The notes under the pieces were generated by a model. That model was not told the origin of the DNA and made no database searches. It saw only the letters and a list, made by a program, of their open reading frames with translations. A program made the translations under genes and the position numbers. Positions 45,895 to 60,200 of a DNA stretch of 64,000 nucleotides are shown piece after piece. Each line of letters opens with the position of its first letter. Position 1 is the stretch's first letter. The DNA comes from Sipunculus nudus (taxonomy: Eukaryota > Annelida > Sipuncula > Golfingiida > Sipunculidae), in assembly GCA_026874595.1 (NCBI GenBank), contig CM049316.1, positions 69,303,676 through 69,367,675 of the forward strand, written 5' to 3'.

Positions 45895-48250
45895 TCAAGG
45901 ATGTGTTTTAACTCCAAAATAAACCCAATGAACAGTGGTTTAATAGAAATTCTCATGCACAATCTGAACATTATTATTCAACATTTCTAGATCATGTGTA
46001 TTGTAGGGGCGTGTGATATAAATTGCTGAATTTCATTTAAACATTATTTTCCTCAATGAATAAACAAAATTTACCTCGGTAGATCTTGACATTGAAGGAT
46101 TTAGTAACATTATTAACTTAAACTGAATCTAATATCAAAATGCACTATGTATTTAACCTAGGCAACTGGATAAACTTTATTATATCTTATATGAAAAATT
46201 AATAGAAAAATAATATTCAATTTGGATTAATCAAACCGCTTTGCCAACAATGCTTCTTTTCCACTAGATACACGTCAGGAAATATAAGGTTAAAGTCCCC
46301 AGCCAATGTATTCTCATTGTTCCTCAAAGCTACTCCTTTTGTTAAGATTATGAAAGATTCCGGGAGCACAATTGTGAGCTGGATATTATTGGAAGCACCA
46401 ACTGATATCACTATTGATTGGACAGGCAATTAATAAAAAGTAAGGATAAATAGAAGTCACATTTGTGTGTATATTCTTCTTTATAGTACAACTTCTGAAT
46501 TTGAATCACGTAACGCATAGGTCTCCGATCGCGAAAATACCATCAGGTAAATACACAGACTGTTCAAATACACTCCTTGTTATAGGATATCTAAAGTAAG
46601 CCGCGGTGATTAACATCCAAGCGAATATTCATATAAAGCATCAAAGTCCTTTGTCCTACATTGGCCGAGGCCCCTTAATTCTGGTTAATGCACAGGGAAC
46701 TGACAAGTATTAATTACTACCACTCTGTAATGATTCATGGCACTTACCTCTGCTGACTCCCAGTGATACGTGACGGACTTATGTGTTAACTTCCTGGACT
46801 CCGCTGTATAATGGGACGTTCTCAGGTAGGAACATTTCAGTGCTGATCATAAAGGTTCGACAAACACGTTTAACCTCCTGTACCTCCCACGATATCTACA
46901 ATATCATCCTCTCTTTGTTGAATTTATATCAATTATTACATCAGGAGTGTTATAGACTTTTGCTAGAAATTTAGATTAGGTTATATTGGTTTGGATTAGT
47001 CCTTCTCAGAGCAACTGTCTGGTTAAATGTGTCCATAACAATAACGCCAGGGATCTAGGGAAGCAAAATTGTCAGATTGTCAGAGACACTCCCCGTTGAT
47101 TGAATGGTACAGCAACTCGAATTACATAAACACAAAGCAAAGAAAATATACGGATACAGTCCATGTACAGTGCATTAAAACCAAATTATCGTCAACGTCA
47201 ATCCCAAAATTTCGGAGTTATTTAAAAATATCAATGCAGCCACTTACATTTCCCCCACTTTACCTGTATAATAACATTAAGGCATGAATTATTGAGACGT
47301 ACATTTCCTGTAACTTCCAACCCATAAACATAAAGCAGTTACCGATACGATTCTAGGATCTACAAGTTTATAGTAGCATAAAACCCCGGGATCCGATGCT
47401 TCCCCTCCTCAACACATGAAGGAGAAGAATAAGAGTACAACCAGGACGATATTTGTAGTATCCTCATCCATAGCCTTTTAAAGGTAAGCCGTTATTTTTA
47501 GCCCAGCTAAAAAAATATGGATACACTCAATTTATAACACTCAATTTGTATACTAAGATTTTATTCTGAACTTTTGTTAATATTGCACCATTGGTCATTG
47601 TAGAAACTGTTTAGAAATGACAGAAAGCCGGATTCCTCGAAACCAGAAAACTTTTTCGAGACTCAGGAAGGTCAATTCAATAGGACAAAACACTTGCCAT
47701 TCAGTTTATAATAACTTTACGCATTTATCAATGTTTCATAATTAAGTTCTCTCTTACGCATTTCCGGATTTGGATATACCATTTAGGTATAAATGCTGAA
47801 AAAAAACTTACATTTTCCTTGTCTGAAAGATAAGCGTCTGAATAATATGTTAATTGCGGAAGACTTACGTTCCACAAGACGCAAAGCCTAAATAAAATGA
47901 AATGAAAGCTAATTGATCTGAGAGCATGTGCCTATAGTGGTTATTTTAAATATTTACATTGACTTTATAATGGCTGCCATACTACTGCCCTAAATTTTCT
48001 AATAATTCAAATAACTAATCAAGTGCAATCATTGTTCTAGGAAAAAGACCACATTATTGATACCAGGATATATCTCACAATTTTAAAATGTCAGGACTTT
48101 TCAAATTTTTCTTTCTTTATCATCAGCCTGCATTTGTGTACGATTTTAAAACCAATACTGTTTACGGAAATGTAAAAGAAAAAGCAATATTTTGAAAATA
48201 CGACGCTAAGATATCATTCAAATTTGTCTCAGATTTGGCTTTTACAAAGG
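45895..48250. other. No gene recognised
   Basis: No upstream gypsy RT, protease or gag could be followed on the minus strand beyond 45890, and no other coding signal was seen on either strand. Confidence 0.3.
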
Positions 48251-48252
48251 CG

Positions 48253-48498
48253 ATGAATTCAACTCCTGACGTCACGTCCAATAACACAACACCAACAGTG
48301 AAAACCATCAGTTACATGAACATCATGGCCAACTCGCCTATAAATGATCAACGCTTTGAAATTTCGCAAACTGTTTTCGAACATTTCTCACTTGGAGCAC
48401 TCGTGTTTGGTTGTCTAGGAAACGTTTTTGCTTTGATAGTAATGATTTACTCAAAGGACATCAAAACAAGCGTGCATGGACTTCTCGATTCAGCCTAG
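48253..48498 (+). pseudogene. N-terminal fragment of a GPCR paralogue (through TM1)
   Basis: From an ATG at 48253 the frame encodes a glycosylation-rich N-terminus (NNTTP), then FSLGALVFGCLGNVFALIVMIYSK and KTSVHGL before a stop at 48498. The TM1 block FGCLGN plus xSVHGL matches FGCIGN and NSVYGL of the receptor at 39186. The similarity ends abruptly after TM1 and nothing downstream restores it, so this is a truncated duplicate. Confidence 0.75.
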
Positions 48499-48499
48499 T

Positions 48500-49410
48500 C
48501 TACAAAAATGTCAATCTGAGAAAAACATATTTTTGTGTTTTTCTGTCGCCAAGTGCAAGCAGCAATTTATACTAACCAATCGAATTAATTAGAAATATGT
48601 GAAGTGAATTGCAAGCATATTACTGAATGACTTTGGTCAGTATTATCATATCATGCGTGTAAATATATTCATGTAGATACTGACCAAATTAGAAGACATC
48701 GAAATAAATTCAAGTAAACATGGAAACGTCGATTATATATGTGTCAACAAGGCAGATTTTGCCAGTAATATCAAATTAAATTAAAATCAATTGTTTTTAT
48801 TATTCAGGTCGGAATTTCTTTGCCAATGCATGTTGTATTAAGCAATGCCTATAATATAAAGCATGTAAATGTCTACCAATGAAACACTACTCTTTTGTGC
48901 TAATATAATAGTCCAATTTGGTCATTTCATTTTATATATCACAAAAATATCAGAGGTATGAAGCTTTTCTATAAATTGAAAACATTTAAAAGACAATAAT
49001 GAATTGTAAAGCTGAGCTAAAAATAGCTTATCGTTAGGGCATAACTTGTGTATATCGGAGATACATGTATATACCATGCCTTATATCATGTCGGATCCAA
49101 ACCTGAAATGTAGGTGTCTTTATTAGGGTAAACTGCAAAGTGGTAAATCAGAATGAAGGGACGACGGTATGAAGAGACATATGTTTTCCCAAAACATTTA
49201 TTTTTATAAAACAAAACAAGTTAAATAATATAGGTTGTAAATTTATATAGTTTTATGATTACTGCAAGCACTGCAGCTGCAATTTCTAAAGAATTAAAAT
49301 TAAAATAACGATTCGATTATTTAACCGTATGGTTTCATGTGTAAATGTTGATTTAATGTGACAAAACAATTACTTTTATATCCTGCTAAAACCAAACAGC
49401 CCCCAAAAAT
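48500..49410. other. No gene recognised
   Basis: AT-rich sequence. No remaining GPCR helices could be found in any frame after the truncated fragment. Confidence 0.35.

Positions 49411-49413
<3 letters not shown>

Positions 49414-49474
<61 letters not shown>
49414..49474. repeat. (TA)n microsatellite
   Basis: Pure TA run of about 60 bases. Confidence 0.95.
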
Positions 49475-49477
<3 letters not shown>

Positions 49478-50254
49478 CATAAAGACCTACAACAAAAATG
49501 TTTTCCCTGGCTCCCCAAGTATGGCCTTTGATTTGGTAAAGTAAGTTGACGTTTGATTCATTATTTTGTAGGAGACATTGCGCGTCAAAGCAAATAACAA
49601 TTGAAATAAGGAATGGATGGAACTGTTTAATCACTGATCTTATTCATCGGCTGTATCACTAGCAGTTCCGATAGTAGCTTAACTAGATTCAGGATTTAAC
49701 ATAAAACTGTTACAGTGTGAGTCACCTCACTCACTGGCATTACAGCAAACTATTATTTAGTCATGTTAAAATCCATATTTATTTTCATATATATGTGTGT
49801 GCCTGTGTGCGTTTTAACAATTATTGCGGGTTAGGGATTTTAGAAAGGGGGTTAATGTTTTCGAATGGCTCTTTCTTGGCTTCAAAACATTAAAACGCAT
49901 CCCTAAAGTTCGATATATGAATTTACTTTCAACTGCTGAGTGATGTGTGACTCGAATTGTGTTGCTGAATTCAAATGTTAATAAAAAAGTTTTTTAAGTT
50001 TTAATAACACACGGAAAAACTTTCTTGTTGAAGACATTGAACAATCCCTGATACTCTTAATACCCTACTTGTGGTATACATGCACTATGCATGTATACCA
50101 CGATTTCTTTCCTATCACAAAGAATTAATTTACAACCGTTAAATCACAAATCGCAAATGTAAATGTATATTGATGATAAACCTTCATGTGGAATAAATAT
50201 TTTAAGAAGATGCAAAGGTGAGAAGGGCTAATTAAATATTATTATATATATAGT

Positions 50255-50350
50255 AGGCAAAGAGAAAAAGTGACGCCTTTTAGGTAGACTAACTTGTTTA
50301 TTAACACATGAGCTTTCAAAGCGCACGGGCTTCTTCGTAAGGTGGTCTGT
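50255..50350 (-). mobile_element. Penelope-like element tail with hammerhead-like motif
   Basis: On the minus strand: CTTACGAAG, then AAGC/GCTT arms around CCGTGC, then GAAAGCTC, then a tail with ATAAACAAGTTAGTCTACC and AAAAGGCGTCAC ending in a (TA)n stretch near 50250. The order core-stemII-GAAA resembles a hammerhead with G5 changed to T. The tail is nearly identical to the inverted arms at 62501-62604, so it is a dispersed repeat end. Confidence 0.5.
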
Positions 50351-50838
50351 TTATAAAAGATGACAGTGAATTTTGCTATGAATACCTGTCATGGCTTATT
50401 TAGTGACCTTACTCTTGACATATTTTCTGACTTTATTTATGAACATAACAAAGGCATAATAATATTGTATTGTGTATGGATTTTGATGTATGGATCGTCT
50501 TTAATGTATTTATAATTTGTTACACCATGTTTGAATGGTTTCAAGAGTATGATATAAGATATGCAGGATGAAAGAATAAAATATGTAAATTATATTGCGA
50601 TAACCATATCATGACAGATATATTCCAAACATTCTCAGAGAGAGTATGAATGAGTATTTGCTGAGTATTTGCAGAAACTAACTATCTCTAAGCTTTTGAT
50701 CTTTTATAATGTTTATTCATGTTTTTAGAGATCACAGAAAAATTATATTTTGGTGATGTATCTTACTTATACTATATGATATCAAATATTATTATATAAT
50801 ATTGTATAACACACTATAAACATAATATAACGCTTCCA

Positions 50839-50845
<7 letters not shown>

Positions 50846-50893
<48 letters not shown>
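50846..50893. repeat. (TA)n microsatellite
   Basis: Pure TA run of about 46 bases. Confidence 0.95.
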
Positions 50894-50900
<7 letters not shown>

Positions 50901-51366
50901 TATTATTATATAAATATATTGCTGTTCATCGTTAGGCAGTGAACCATAACACTTTTTGTGGCAATATTCATCTCTAACATGCAGATCAACTCTGTGTAAT
51001 GATATAAAGAAATGGCTAGCTTTAGTCAAATTAAAAAAACGATCAGACCCCATCACAAACAACATATCCAGTCTGGCCTTATCAGATGTTCAGAGAGACA
51101 TATTCCCACTTTCCTAATTTGTCCAATTTATATACTTTTATATTTTTTTTCACAATTTATTTTGTGTAAAATGTCACCAATGTTTATACAAAAGGTAAGA
51201 ACGGATTATACGCTCGCCAACTGAAGGTTATGCATGATACCGAGTGGTGTCGCCACTGTTCTGTGAACCATGTGCCTTTATGCGGTCGCACCATTACCAG
51301 AAAAGAGACCTAGGTGCCACTCCTAGAAATCAGCAATAATCAAACTAAATTTAGGAAAGCCGTAAA

Positions 51367-51372
51367 TTTATT
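51367..51372 (-). promoter_or_regulatory. Candidate polyadenylation signal of gene B
   Basis: AATAAA on the minus strand, about 480 bases downstream of the stop codon of the second CARD/CAP-Gly gene. Confidence 0.4.
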
Positions 51373-51850
51373 ACATTTTATTTCATTATATTTTCAGAAT
51401 GAAAACTAGGAAGCGTCACAATACAAACAAAATATATAGTTATACTCTGGGATAAAAATAATACAAACAGTTTAAAACTGAAAACGAATGTCATCTTGGC
51501 TCTTTGTTGTCGCGTCAGATTACATTGTCTGGTAAATGTTCAAGTAGGCAAACATAATCCTGCATGCGCATCTGGGCGAAAGGCTGAATATTACGGTCCT
51601 GGAAACACTGTATGTAAACTAATGATGGAGATAGCAATACTATCATAGTATTGGATAATGATGGCCTGTCGTTATTAATCCTCATAAATATTAAGTTTTT
51701 ATGTACATGGCTTGTAACAACCTGTAAATGTGAATACGACGCAAAAATGTCGAGTTTCTGCTGATATTTCAACATTATATATGGATATCATTTAATGTTC
51801 CAGTCGGATTCAAGTCAGCGCTTTACCTGTATCGTTTGGGTATGTTGTTA

Positions 51851-54800
51851 TCAGCGCATGGCTGGCATACCAACCAACTGCTGGAACAGCTCCTTCTGGT
51901 GTGTTTTAAGCACATTAAAGAACTTCCCTTTTGATTTCATTTCCGCTTCCGCCATGATATCCATAATGTAACTGGCTTTATCACGCCTATCAGTGAGTTC
52001 TTCTACGTGCTCCACCTGGTGAGTGTCCAGGACACCAGCGGTCTGCAGCTGGTATAACAGATCCTGGACTCTCAGTTCCTGTATGAACAGACTACGATGT
52101 GTACTAAATGAGTCCATGAGGCTGGGTCTTCCCTGGCCACTGGATGGTGTGGTCGCCGGGGGTGCTGAAAAAATGGATATATACACAGTCTATGAAAACG
52201 AGGGGCCCGGGGTATTCTTTTACCGTTTTATCGTTTACCAAATATATAGCCAACATTGGTATATTGGTGTGCAAATATCCATTAGTTAGATATAGGTGTG
52301 CATGTGGGTGTGTGAGTGTATGGAAGGATACGGTTCAAATTCGACTTGAAGCATTTAAATGTAAATGCAAATGTTTTAGAAGAATCAAATGTGATTTAAT
52401 TTCACCAGTGATACAGTTTGTGTGGTTTGTGAGTGTGTGGGGTTTTTGAGTGTGCGTGGTTTGTGTGTGCGAGTGTGTGTATTTTGTGAGTGTGTGTGCA
52501 TGTTTTGCTTGTGTGTGCGTGCTGCTGTACCTTGTATCGCTGGGGTTCTTGAGACTTGGTGAGAGGAGATCGGCACCGCCTGAAGCTTACACAGACACAC
52601 CATGACCGACCTTCCTCGATCAGATGAGAAGAGTCTGTTACCGAGGAATGATCCATCAGTTCCGTCAGGATGAGGCTTCGCCTTAATAAATAAGGTTGTC
52701 TCATCAACATTATAAAAGAATTATGTAGTATAATATTTGTAATATTTATTACTATTACTATTACAGGTTAAAGTTTATTTTCTATTACTAATATTATTAC
52801 TTTGAAAACCTGTAATTTACAATTACTTATTACATATTAATATTACTCCATCCCTGATTTACATAATTGAATTTCCAATCTAAAGCATCACGGCTTATGC
52901 TTAAATACAAGTTTTTCTCATAACGATGAGATTGAGTTCGTTGCATGAATAGTGTATCTAATGGATACCAGAACAAAAATAGTTGTTGGTATTTTAGTTG
53001 TAGATATTTTAAGCGACCGAACTACATGTATAATTACACAAATAATGAGTAACATTTGTTCTCATTTCTCTGTTTTTACAATTTCATAGGCAAGAAGTTA
53101 CACTCTGAGATGTTTAGAACATATTTACGAGACCAGCCCCCTTAAAATAATCATCATATATCCGCGCCTGTTCAAGATCCTGCAGAGGGCGTTGATGACC
53201 GGTACTTACTAACTCCACTCCCGCCAGGGGGTGACTTATAACGCTACATCTGCCGTACCAGCGGAACTTCCCATGTATGTCTTCTCCGATATCCACTTTA
53301 ACTAAAGTTCCATAGTTCAACCCACTGCTGAGGTAGGCTGGATCCAATTCCGTTACCTCCACATCCGGGTACTTATGGCCACCTGCAGGGATCCCTCGTT
53401 GGATGTCTGGAGTTGTTCCCATCGTCCCAAGGTTTGTAGTAGTTTGAATTGTTTGTCTGAACGGCCCACCCCTATCGAGGCCTGGTGAAATAAATTAACA
53501 TATATATCAAAACTACAGATACGCGTTACCTATTACATATTTAATTAGTCATGTCATGTTTCATTTATTTTTTTTATTCGAGCTTTAGATCTTGTGTTTA
53601 TTGTAAGTACTGAGATAGCACTTAATTCAGAAAAGTCTTGGGTGTTGTATTTAAATGTAACTACAAAATAAGTTCAAACGGACTGTCATTGTTCTTTCAA
53701 GATTAATAGACCCCCCCCCCCCCTCCCCTTTCTCGGTGTAATCTGTTTACACAGAGAAACATATATATTTACTAACAAAGGAAATTTTTTAATGATGAAA
53801 AACAGCATATGCATGTAAAAGCAGTCCTGGTCCTTCGCAATTTATTTACCATGTAAAAGAAGACTACGTAAACAAAACCATTAGGATGTGATCTAAGCTG
53901 TGACATAAAGACGAATATTTTTATTCACATCAGATTTAAGGCTAAGTTCATACCAGGGTCGTCCATGGTAAGCTGTCCTTTTTTGCACATGGCCGCAGGA
54001 ACGAAGAGAGCTCTCTTTGGCGGGCAGATGAACAGTTTCTTTCCTTCAAACGTTCCGTCAGAAGCAGCCTGGTTTTCTTCGTCCTTATGAGAGAGATAAG
54101 ATTACCTTTACCAACGCACATGAGATGAAATTGAGCGTTGGTGCATGCTAGTGAAATATATATGAAAAGTTAGAGTCGGTCCCCAAGTCAAGCAAAATCA
54201 TCTTTGTTTACACTAGTATGATGAGACACATGCGTATGCCTTTTTAACGCTTATGATATCTGAAGCAGGAAATAAAGATACTGGTACAATGTAAATTCAT
54301 TAATAAGTGGCCATCCTCTCTCCCTCCCTCTCTCATATTTAGCAAATAATTTAATTAACTCACCAACTGAACGCCCACTATCGGCAGATCTGAATTTCCT
54401 CCTCTTCCTGTCCATCTGACCACTCCATGTAAATTTCCGCCGAAATTCACGGTGACAGGCGTGCCTGAGATGTAGTCAGCCAAAACATCTTCAGGTGGCG
54501 CTGCGGTCCGGGCTTTAGCTCTTTGAACACTTTGGACTCTTCCTTTAAATGTACGATACAATGCATAATTTTACGTGTGAATGTTGAATTTATAAGGTAT
54601 TAGAAAGGTAGTCCAACATTACATGTATACCTAAGTCAGGTTTGTGTTGGGAATTTACCAATGCGAACACATAAAAATGTTTGTCATGGTCCAAAAAACT
54701 CCGTGGCTACATCAATCAGAACAAAGGCCCCTAAAGGGCTGCTCAAAACGAGTGAATGGTTCTGGTCAAGGCCAAAATAAACACGTTTGACTTGATTCAT

Positions 54801-57143
54801 CATGTTTATCACGGTTACCTGAAGATTAGCATTTAATCGATTGTTCCTTTGGTGGATCCATAAGTCTCGATAAGATATAAATTTTCAGATTATTTGCTAC
54901 CAGCCAAAGTATCAAACAAACCAACGATGATTAACACATTTGTTAATCAGATACACCATGGGCTAAACACAGGTTTGTAAAAAATGTATTTTTAATCTAG
55001 CTTTAATTTCTATTGTCGTTCCTTATAACAATATTGATGTGTGTGTGCGTGTGTAAAAGCCAAACTGTTGGATGCATCGGAGTCATTCATGTCGGATTCT
55101 GTGTCATCGACTCATGCGGTAGAAGAATTTCAAGTACTGAGAAAATGGTAATATCTTTTCTTTTTTTTGTCGGTACCACTGTAGTTAAAATTCATTAAAC
55201 CTACCGCATAATATGACAAAGTTATGTTTATCAGGCCTAATATAAAAATACTGTGCGCCATAAGCCCGAGATGAAAAAAAAATGCATTTCCCTCAGATCA
55301 CGTGATTGAATTCTTTTTCAAATTTTAATGAAACCGGCTGTTGCCTATATCATCTCATTTCAGGAAATGCTACATATATTTGGAGATTTAATTAACAATC
55401 TACCTATGATTTCTTCCTCGGGATTTGGAGCAAAGCGTGGGTCCGGTCTACAGTTTTGAAGAGGGACGAACAGGGCTCTGTTCTGCTCACATTTGAACAC
55501 TCGTGTACCTTTATATGTGCCGTCGGTTGCCTCTGGAGTTGCAGTTTCCTGAAGACAAAACATATTTCCAATTAGTAAACAACTCGATATAAATGAGCGG
55601 GCATAAGAGAGAAGGCACGAGGGAACAAATTATAAGAATACAAAGAAAAGCGCAAAATGTCGCATGCACTCCAAAGGGCCTGGTAGTTATTGAGGTTAAT
55701 TTTTAAATTTACTTCTGCAGAATTCAATTGCAACTAAATGACGGAAGTATACGCTTCCTTTTATAAAACATAGAGTCTTCCAGACCCGGTAACTACCGTG
55801 CATACGCGTCATGGATGGGTAATCATCACTGCTGCTTTATAATAAAACCGAAGGCGATGAACCTTCCAAATTCGCACTCATTTGTGAGTGTTACACGATT
55901 GTAGGTAAGGTTAGCCCATTAGGCCTGCAGAACGCTCGCTCTTGGTTGGACTAGACCGTAAAAGTCTCACCGCTCCCAGGCTGGAACTCACTATCTCCCG
56001 GCTTCGAGTCCTGTATTCTATTCCTAGTCCACTGTTCAGAGCCAGTCCGTCCGTTATTGTGTTATGACATTTTAATCAATGTGGCAGTTCTTAGTAGGAG
56101 GTAAAACGTTTTGACTGCTGAATGAATCAACTTATTGTAGAGTTTATACATTGAAGGGTTACATTGTAAGTTTCATAGAATGACTGACAGTGTGGTGTCT
56201 AGGCATCATGATCAAAATATATATTCACTACATTTTTATGTCACTACATACCCGCAATATTCCTATTACGCAGGGATCGTCCTTTCTATAACTCTCGCGT
56301 TTCTCCAGTCAAATCAAAATCATTTAAGATGTGGCTGATTAAACTTTATTATTATGGGCCCCGATTCGGTGACCTCTTACCAGTTATCGTAAATTAACCT
56401 TCGATGAAAAATCAGAATAAATCTGTTGGCAAAGAGTTAATTATTAATTGAACAATAATAAAAGAATCACATTTTTTAAGGTGAACAAATGCTTAGCTCT
56501 TTTGAATTATCTTAATTTACTTAAAATGTATCTTTTGAAATCATAATTGCGATATCTCTGAACAAATAAGAATGATCTAAACCTCTGTCCCTTTGTAGGA
56601 ATATATCTTAGTTTTTATGTTTTCGATAGTTTCCAGATTATTTGATTATCTTAAACTAATATATGGGTATCGAAACCACGACAGGGCCATTGGTAATCGT
56701 GTTAGTAATTTAGCATCATTTGATACATATATATTTCGATTTATTGCGCCCACCGTATAAGTTAAAGAGGCTACTAAATCAACATGTCTTTCTCATCTGT
56801 CGTGTAACAAAGAAGAATTGAGATACAAAGACTTACCACTTCAACTCCTGCAATAGGTTTGGTTCTGTTGTCATAGTAACCGATCCACCTAATGACACCA
56901 TTTTCTTTTCGTCTGATGCTGACTTCGACCAAGGATCCAATATCAAGGTCCGTATCGAGGTCACGTGTTCGGAGTGCCTGCGGTTTTCGTATCGGTGCTT
57001 TCTTTTCAAGTTTCTTGGGCAGAACAAATGTTGGTGCATCCCGCGGAGCTGCTTCAGGTAACCATGGCAACAACTCTTCTTCCGGTTCTTGAAACATTCT
57101 ACGAACAGTCCTTTGTCCTAGTAAGTCTTTAACTACAAAATAT

Positions 57144-57231
<88 letters not shown>

Positions 57232-60200
57232 GTACATGAAAAATTACATAACAAACGTTTTACCATAACATCAAGTCAATTCAATAAAACACGACATATA
57301 TAATCATTACTCAAATATATATTTCGCAATTTTTGCACCTTAATTTATCAGAAATAACGCATGTAAATATGTCTATTTTATAAATTTTATGATAACATGA
57401 ATTAATCATAACGCACATTATTACATTTCAAATTTCTAATTTACCATTCCAGCCATAACATATAAGATATAATGTATATAATTACATGCTAACAAAGGTC
57501 TTTGTTCGTCAATCTGCCTCGCTTCAGGAACATTTCTTCCTTCCTTCTTCAGGTTCGCTTCGGCTTCCACCATTTTCTGTTTTAGCATTTCATGCAATCT
57601 TTCATTTCCTGTGTTGCTGAGAGTCTCAAGGAAGGCTGTAAATTCTGTCTTTCCCCTGGTGGACATGATCTTAACTAAGTGGAGTGCCCCAGAATGCATT
57701 ACGTCCTCCATTGCTTTCTGAGACAAAACTTTTGATTTCCGCAACTCCGCCGCTACTACCGCTAAATTCGTAAGCTCGTTGGTAATAAGGGTCGACGATT
57801 CCATGATTATTTGTCCATAAACCATGCTAGCTTGAAGGAACGCCCCAGCCTCTGGAAAAAAATATGATAAAGAAATAAGAAATCTGATTAGTAAATTTTC
57901 ATTTGGAAGAAATCGTTTCTGCTTACCTCATCAACTATTGTATAAACATTTTTTTTTATTTCAACACCTTTGGAAAGAACACCTGTGGCAAATTAAAGAA
58001 TTGAGTAATGAAACCTAATGTAAATATGACCGAATTTTCATGTATGAAAATAATTTTTCCGTTTTATTTCACGGTTAAAGATATAACATATCTGAGTTTT
58101 ATCACAATAATAAACTAGATGTGTCGGTACGACACGAATGCCCCCGCCTGGGGAAAATTAGAAACATTTGTTAAATTTGTAAATTTTTTTTTAAGTTCAG
58201 GATGTGTTGTATGGTCAAAAGTAGGTCAAGAAGGGCAAAATGCAAACTCAATCTGTAACGGGTCATTATCAAGGAACACACCAAAAAGCAGGCCAGTATA
58301 TTGCAGGCATTGTGAAAAAAGTCCATACATGTGCATTTTTAATATAAATTTCTGTCTTTCATGAAATGTTCTATGTTCAGGATCTGTCATATGGTCAAAA
58401 AAAGGTTAACTGGGACGAAACGCGAACTCGACCTGTAAGTGGTCATTATGCGCCCACAGACCAAACATTGGGCCAGTATCTGTAAGCATTGCATTGCGAA
58501 ACTAGAATATTATCAAAAGCTGGTAATCAGTTATAAATTTAAATTGGAGAGGTATGTACCATGTTTTATAACAATCCACCAAATGCTTCCTGAGAAATAT
58601 CCCCCTAAGTTTTTTTCTATACTAAGCTCTGTGACCTTGAAAAGTAGGTCAAGACCACCCATCTTTGAACCTGACCAAGATTTTGTAAATATGATGCAAA
58701 AGCACTGAAGTAATGAAGTTCCTTAGTTGAATACCTTTGGAGATATCCTGCACAAAGGCCAAAATTGAAAAATCCGATAAAATTTCATTAAAAAGATCAG
58801 AAATAGATCTACTCCGGAACTGTCCACTAATGAGGGCCATCTGGCAGGTTAAGCCTGCTGGTGGTACAAACAGTGCTTGCTCCAGCACTGCCTGGTCATA
58901 TTATATAGCATTTACCCTGTTTATAAAAGTCAGCTACTTTCAGTGTAATCGCCTCTTTTTACACTATTTTTTCAACAAAATGAGTGAAGGAATTCCTGGA
59001 TAATTTGTAAGCAGATGGATTGCCTCTGTTTGTTGGAAAAACGGCCTGTTATCATCACTGGTTATTAAAAAAAGGTCTATGACTTATGTTTTAATGGCTA
59101 GTGTACCTTAATCTACAAAAACTTGTCTAAACTATGTTGAAATTTCTTTAAAATTACAATTTATATTTTAAATCTGCCAATCAGGTTGATTTAAACTAGA
59201 TAAATCTTCAACCACAAGGCTAAGTCCTATACTCAACATGTACACACTTTATTTTGGTACCATTTGCCATACTGGTTAACAACACAGTAGTGTTGGGGAT
59301 GATGATCGATTATAAACGATGACTGGTCGACTGACGCAGACCATCCGATGATTGATCTTGCATTGCGATAATCAATTACGGAGTTTTTTAAAGGTTAGGC
59401 TTTATAGTGGCAGAAGGAATTATTTCATAAATTAATGTGAACAAATCTTTGTTTCTTGATAGATTCACACTGAAGTTTACTATATTTCAGTGTAATCGCG
59501 TCTTTTTACACTATTTTTTCAACAAAATGAGTGAAGGAATTCCTGGATAATTTGTCAGCAGATTGATTACCTCTGTTTGTTGGAAAAACGGCCTGTTATC
59601 ATCACTGGTTATTAAAAAAAGGTCTATGACTTATGTTTTAATGGCTAGTGTACCTTAATCTACAAAAACTTGTCTAAACTATGTTGAAATCTCTTTAAAA
59701 TTACAATTTATATTTTAAATCTGCCAATCAGGTTGATTTAAACTAGATATATCTTCAACCAATCAGGTTGATTTAAACTAGATATATCTTCAACCACAAG
59801 GTGAGGTCTTAAACCTCAGGGAGAGAGGAGCCAACACATTATAGGAACCACCCCATCAGAGACTGAGTTACATTCGAACATTTTACATATGAAATATATT
59901 TAATACATTTGAAATGTCTGTGTTGTGTCCATTTGGTGCCATCATATGACCCTAAGTAATCACTGGTGTAAAATCCTTATTAATTTTTTGGTCAATGCCA
60001 GTCAGTAGGAAATGGAACTTAGCTGTTTCATAAATGTTGAAATCTTCAGTAAATGTTAAATTTATTTTTCACTATGACTTAGTGCAACAATTTAATAATA
60101 TAACTTCATTATGTGGACCATTTTTTTCTATCTTAATTTATGCTTATGGCTTATTTTATTATCTTAATATGTTGATTGTTTGCAATACTTTTACAACAAG

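Noticed and set aside
46217-46429. Minus-strand frame upstream of the gypsy remnant
   Set aside because: Could not be aligned to gypsy RT, protease or gag motifs, so it was not merged with the element.
55955-56045. tRNA-like segment with a GGCTTCGAGTCCT box B-like match
   Set aside because: No convincing box A at the right distance, no cloverleaf, and no second copy in the window.
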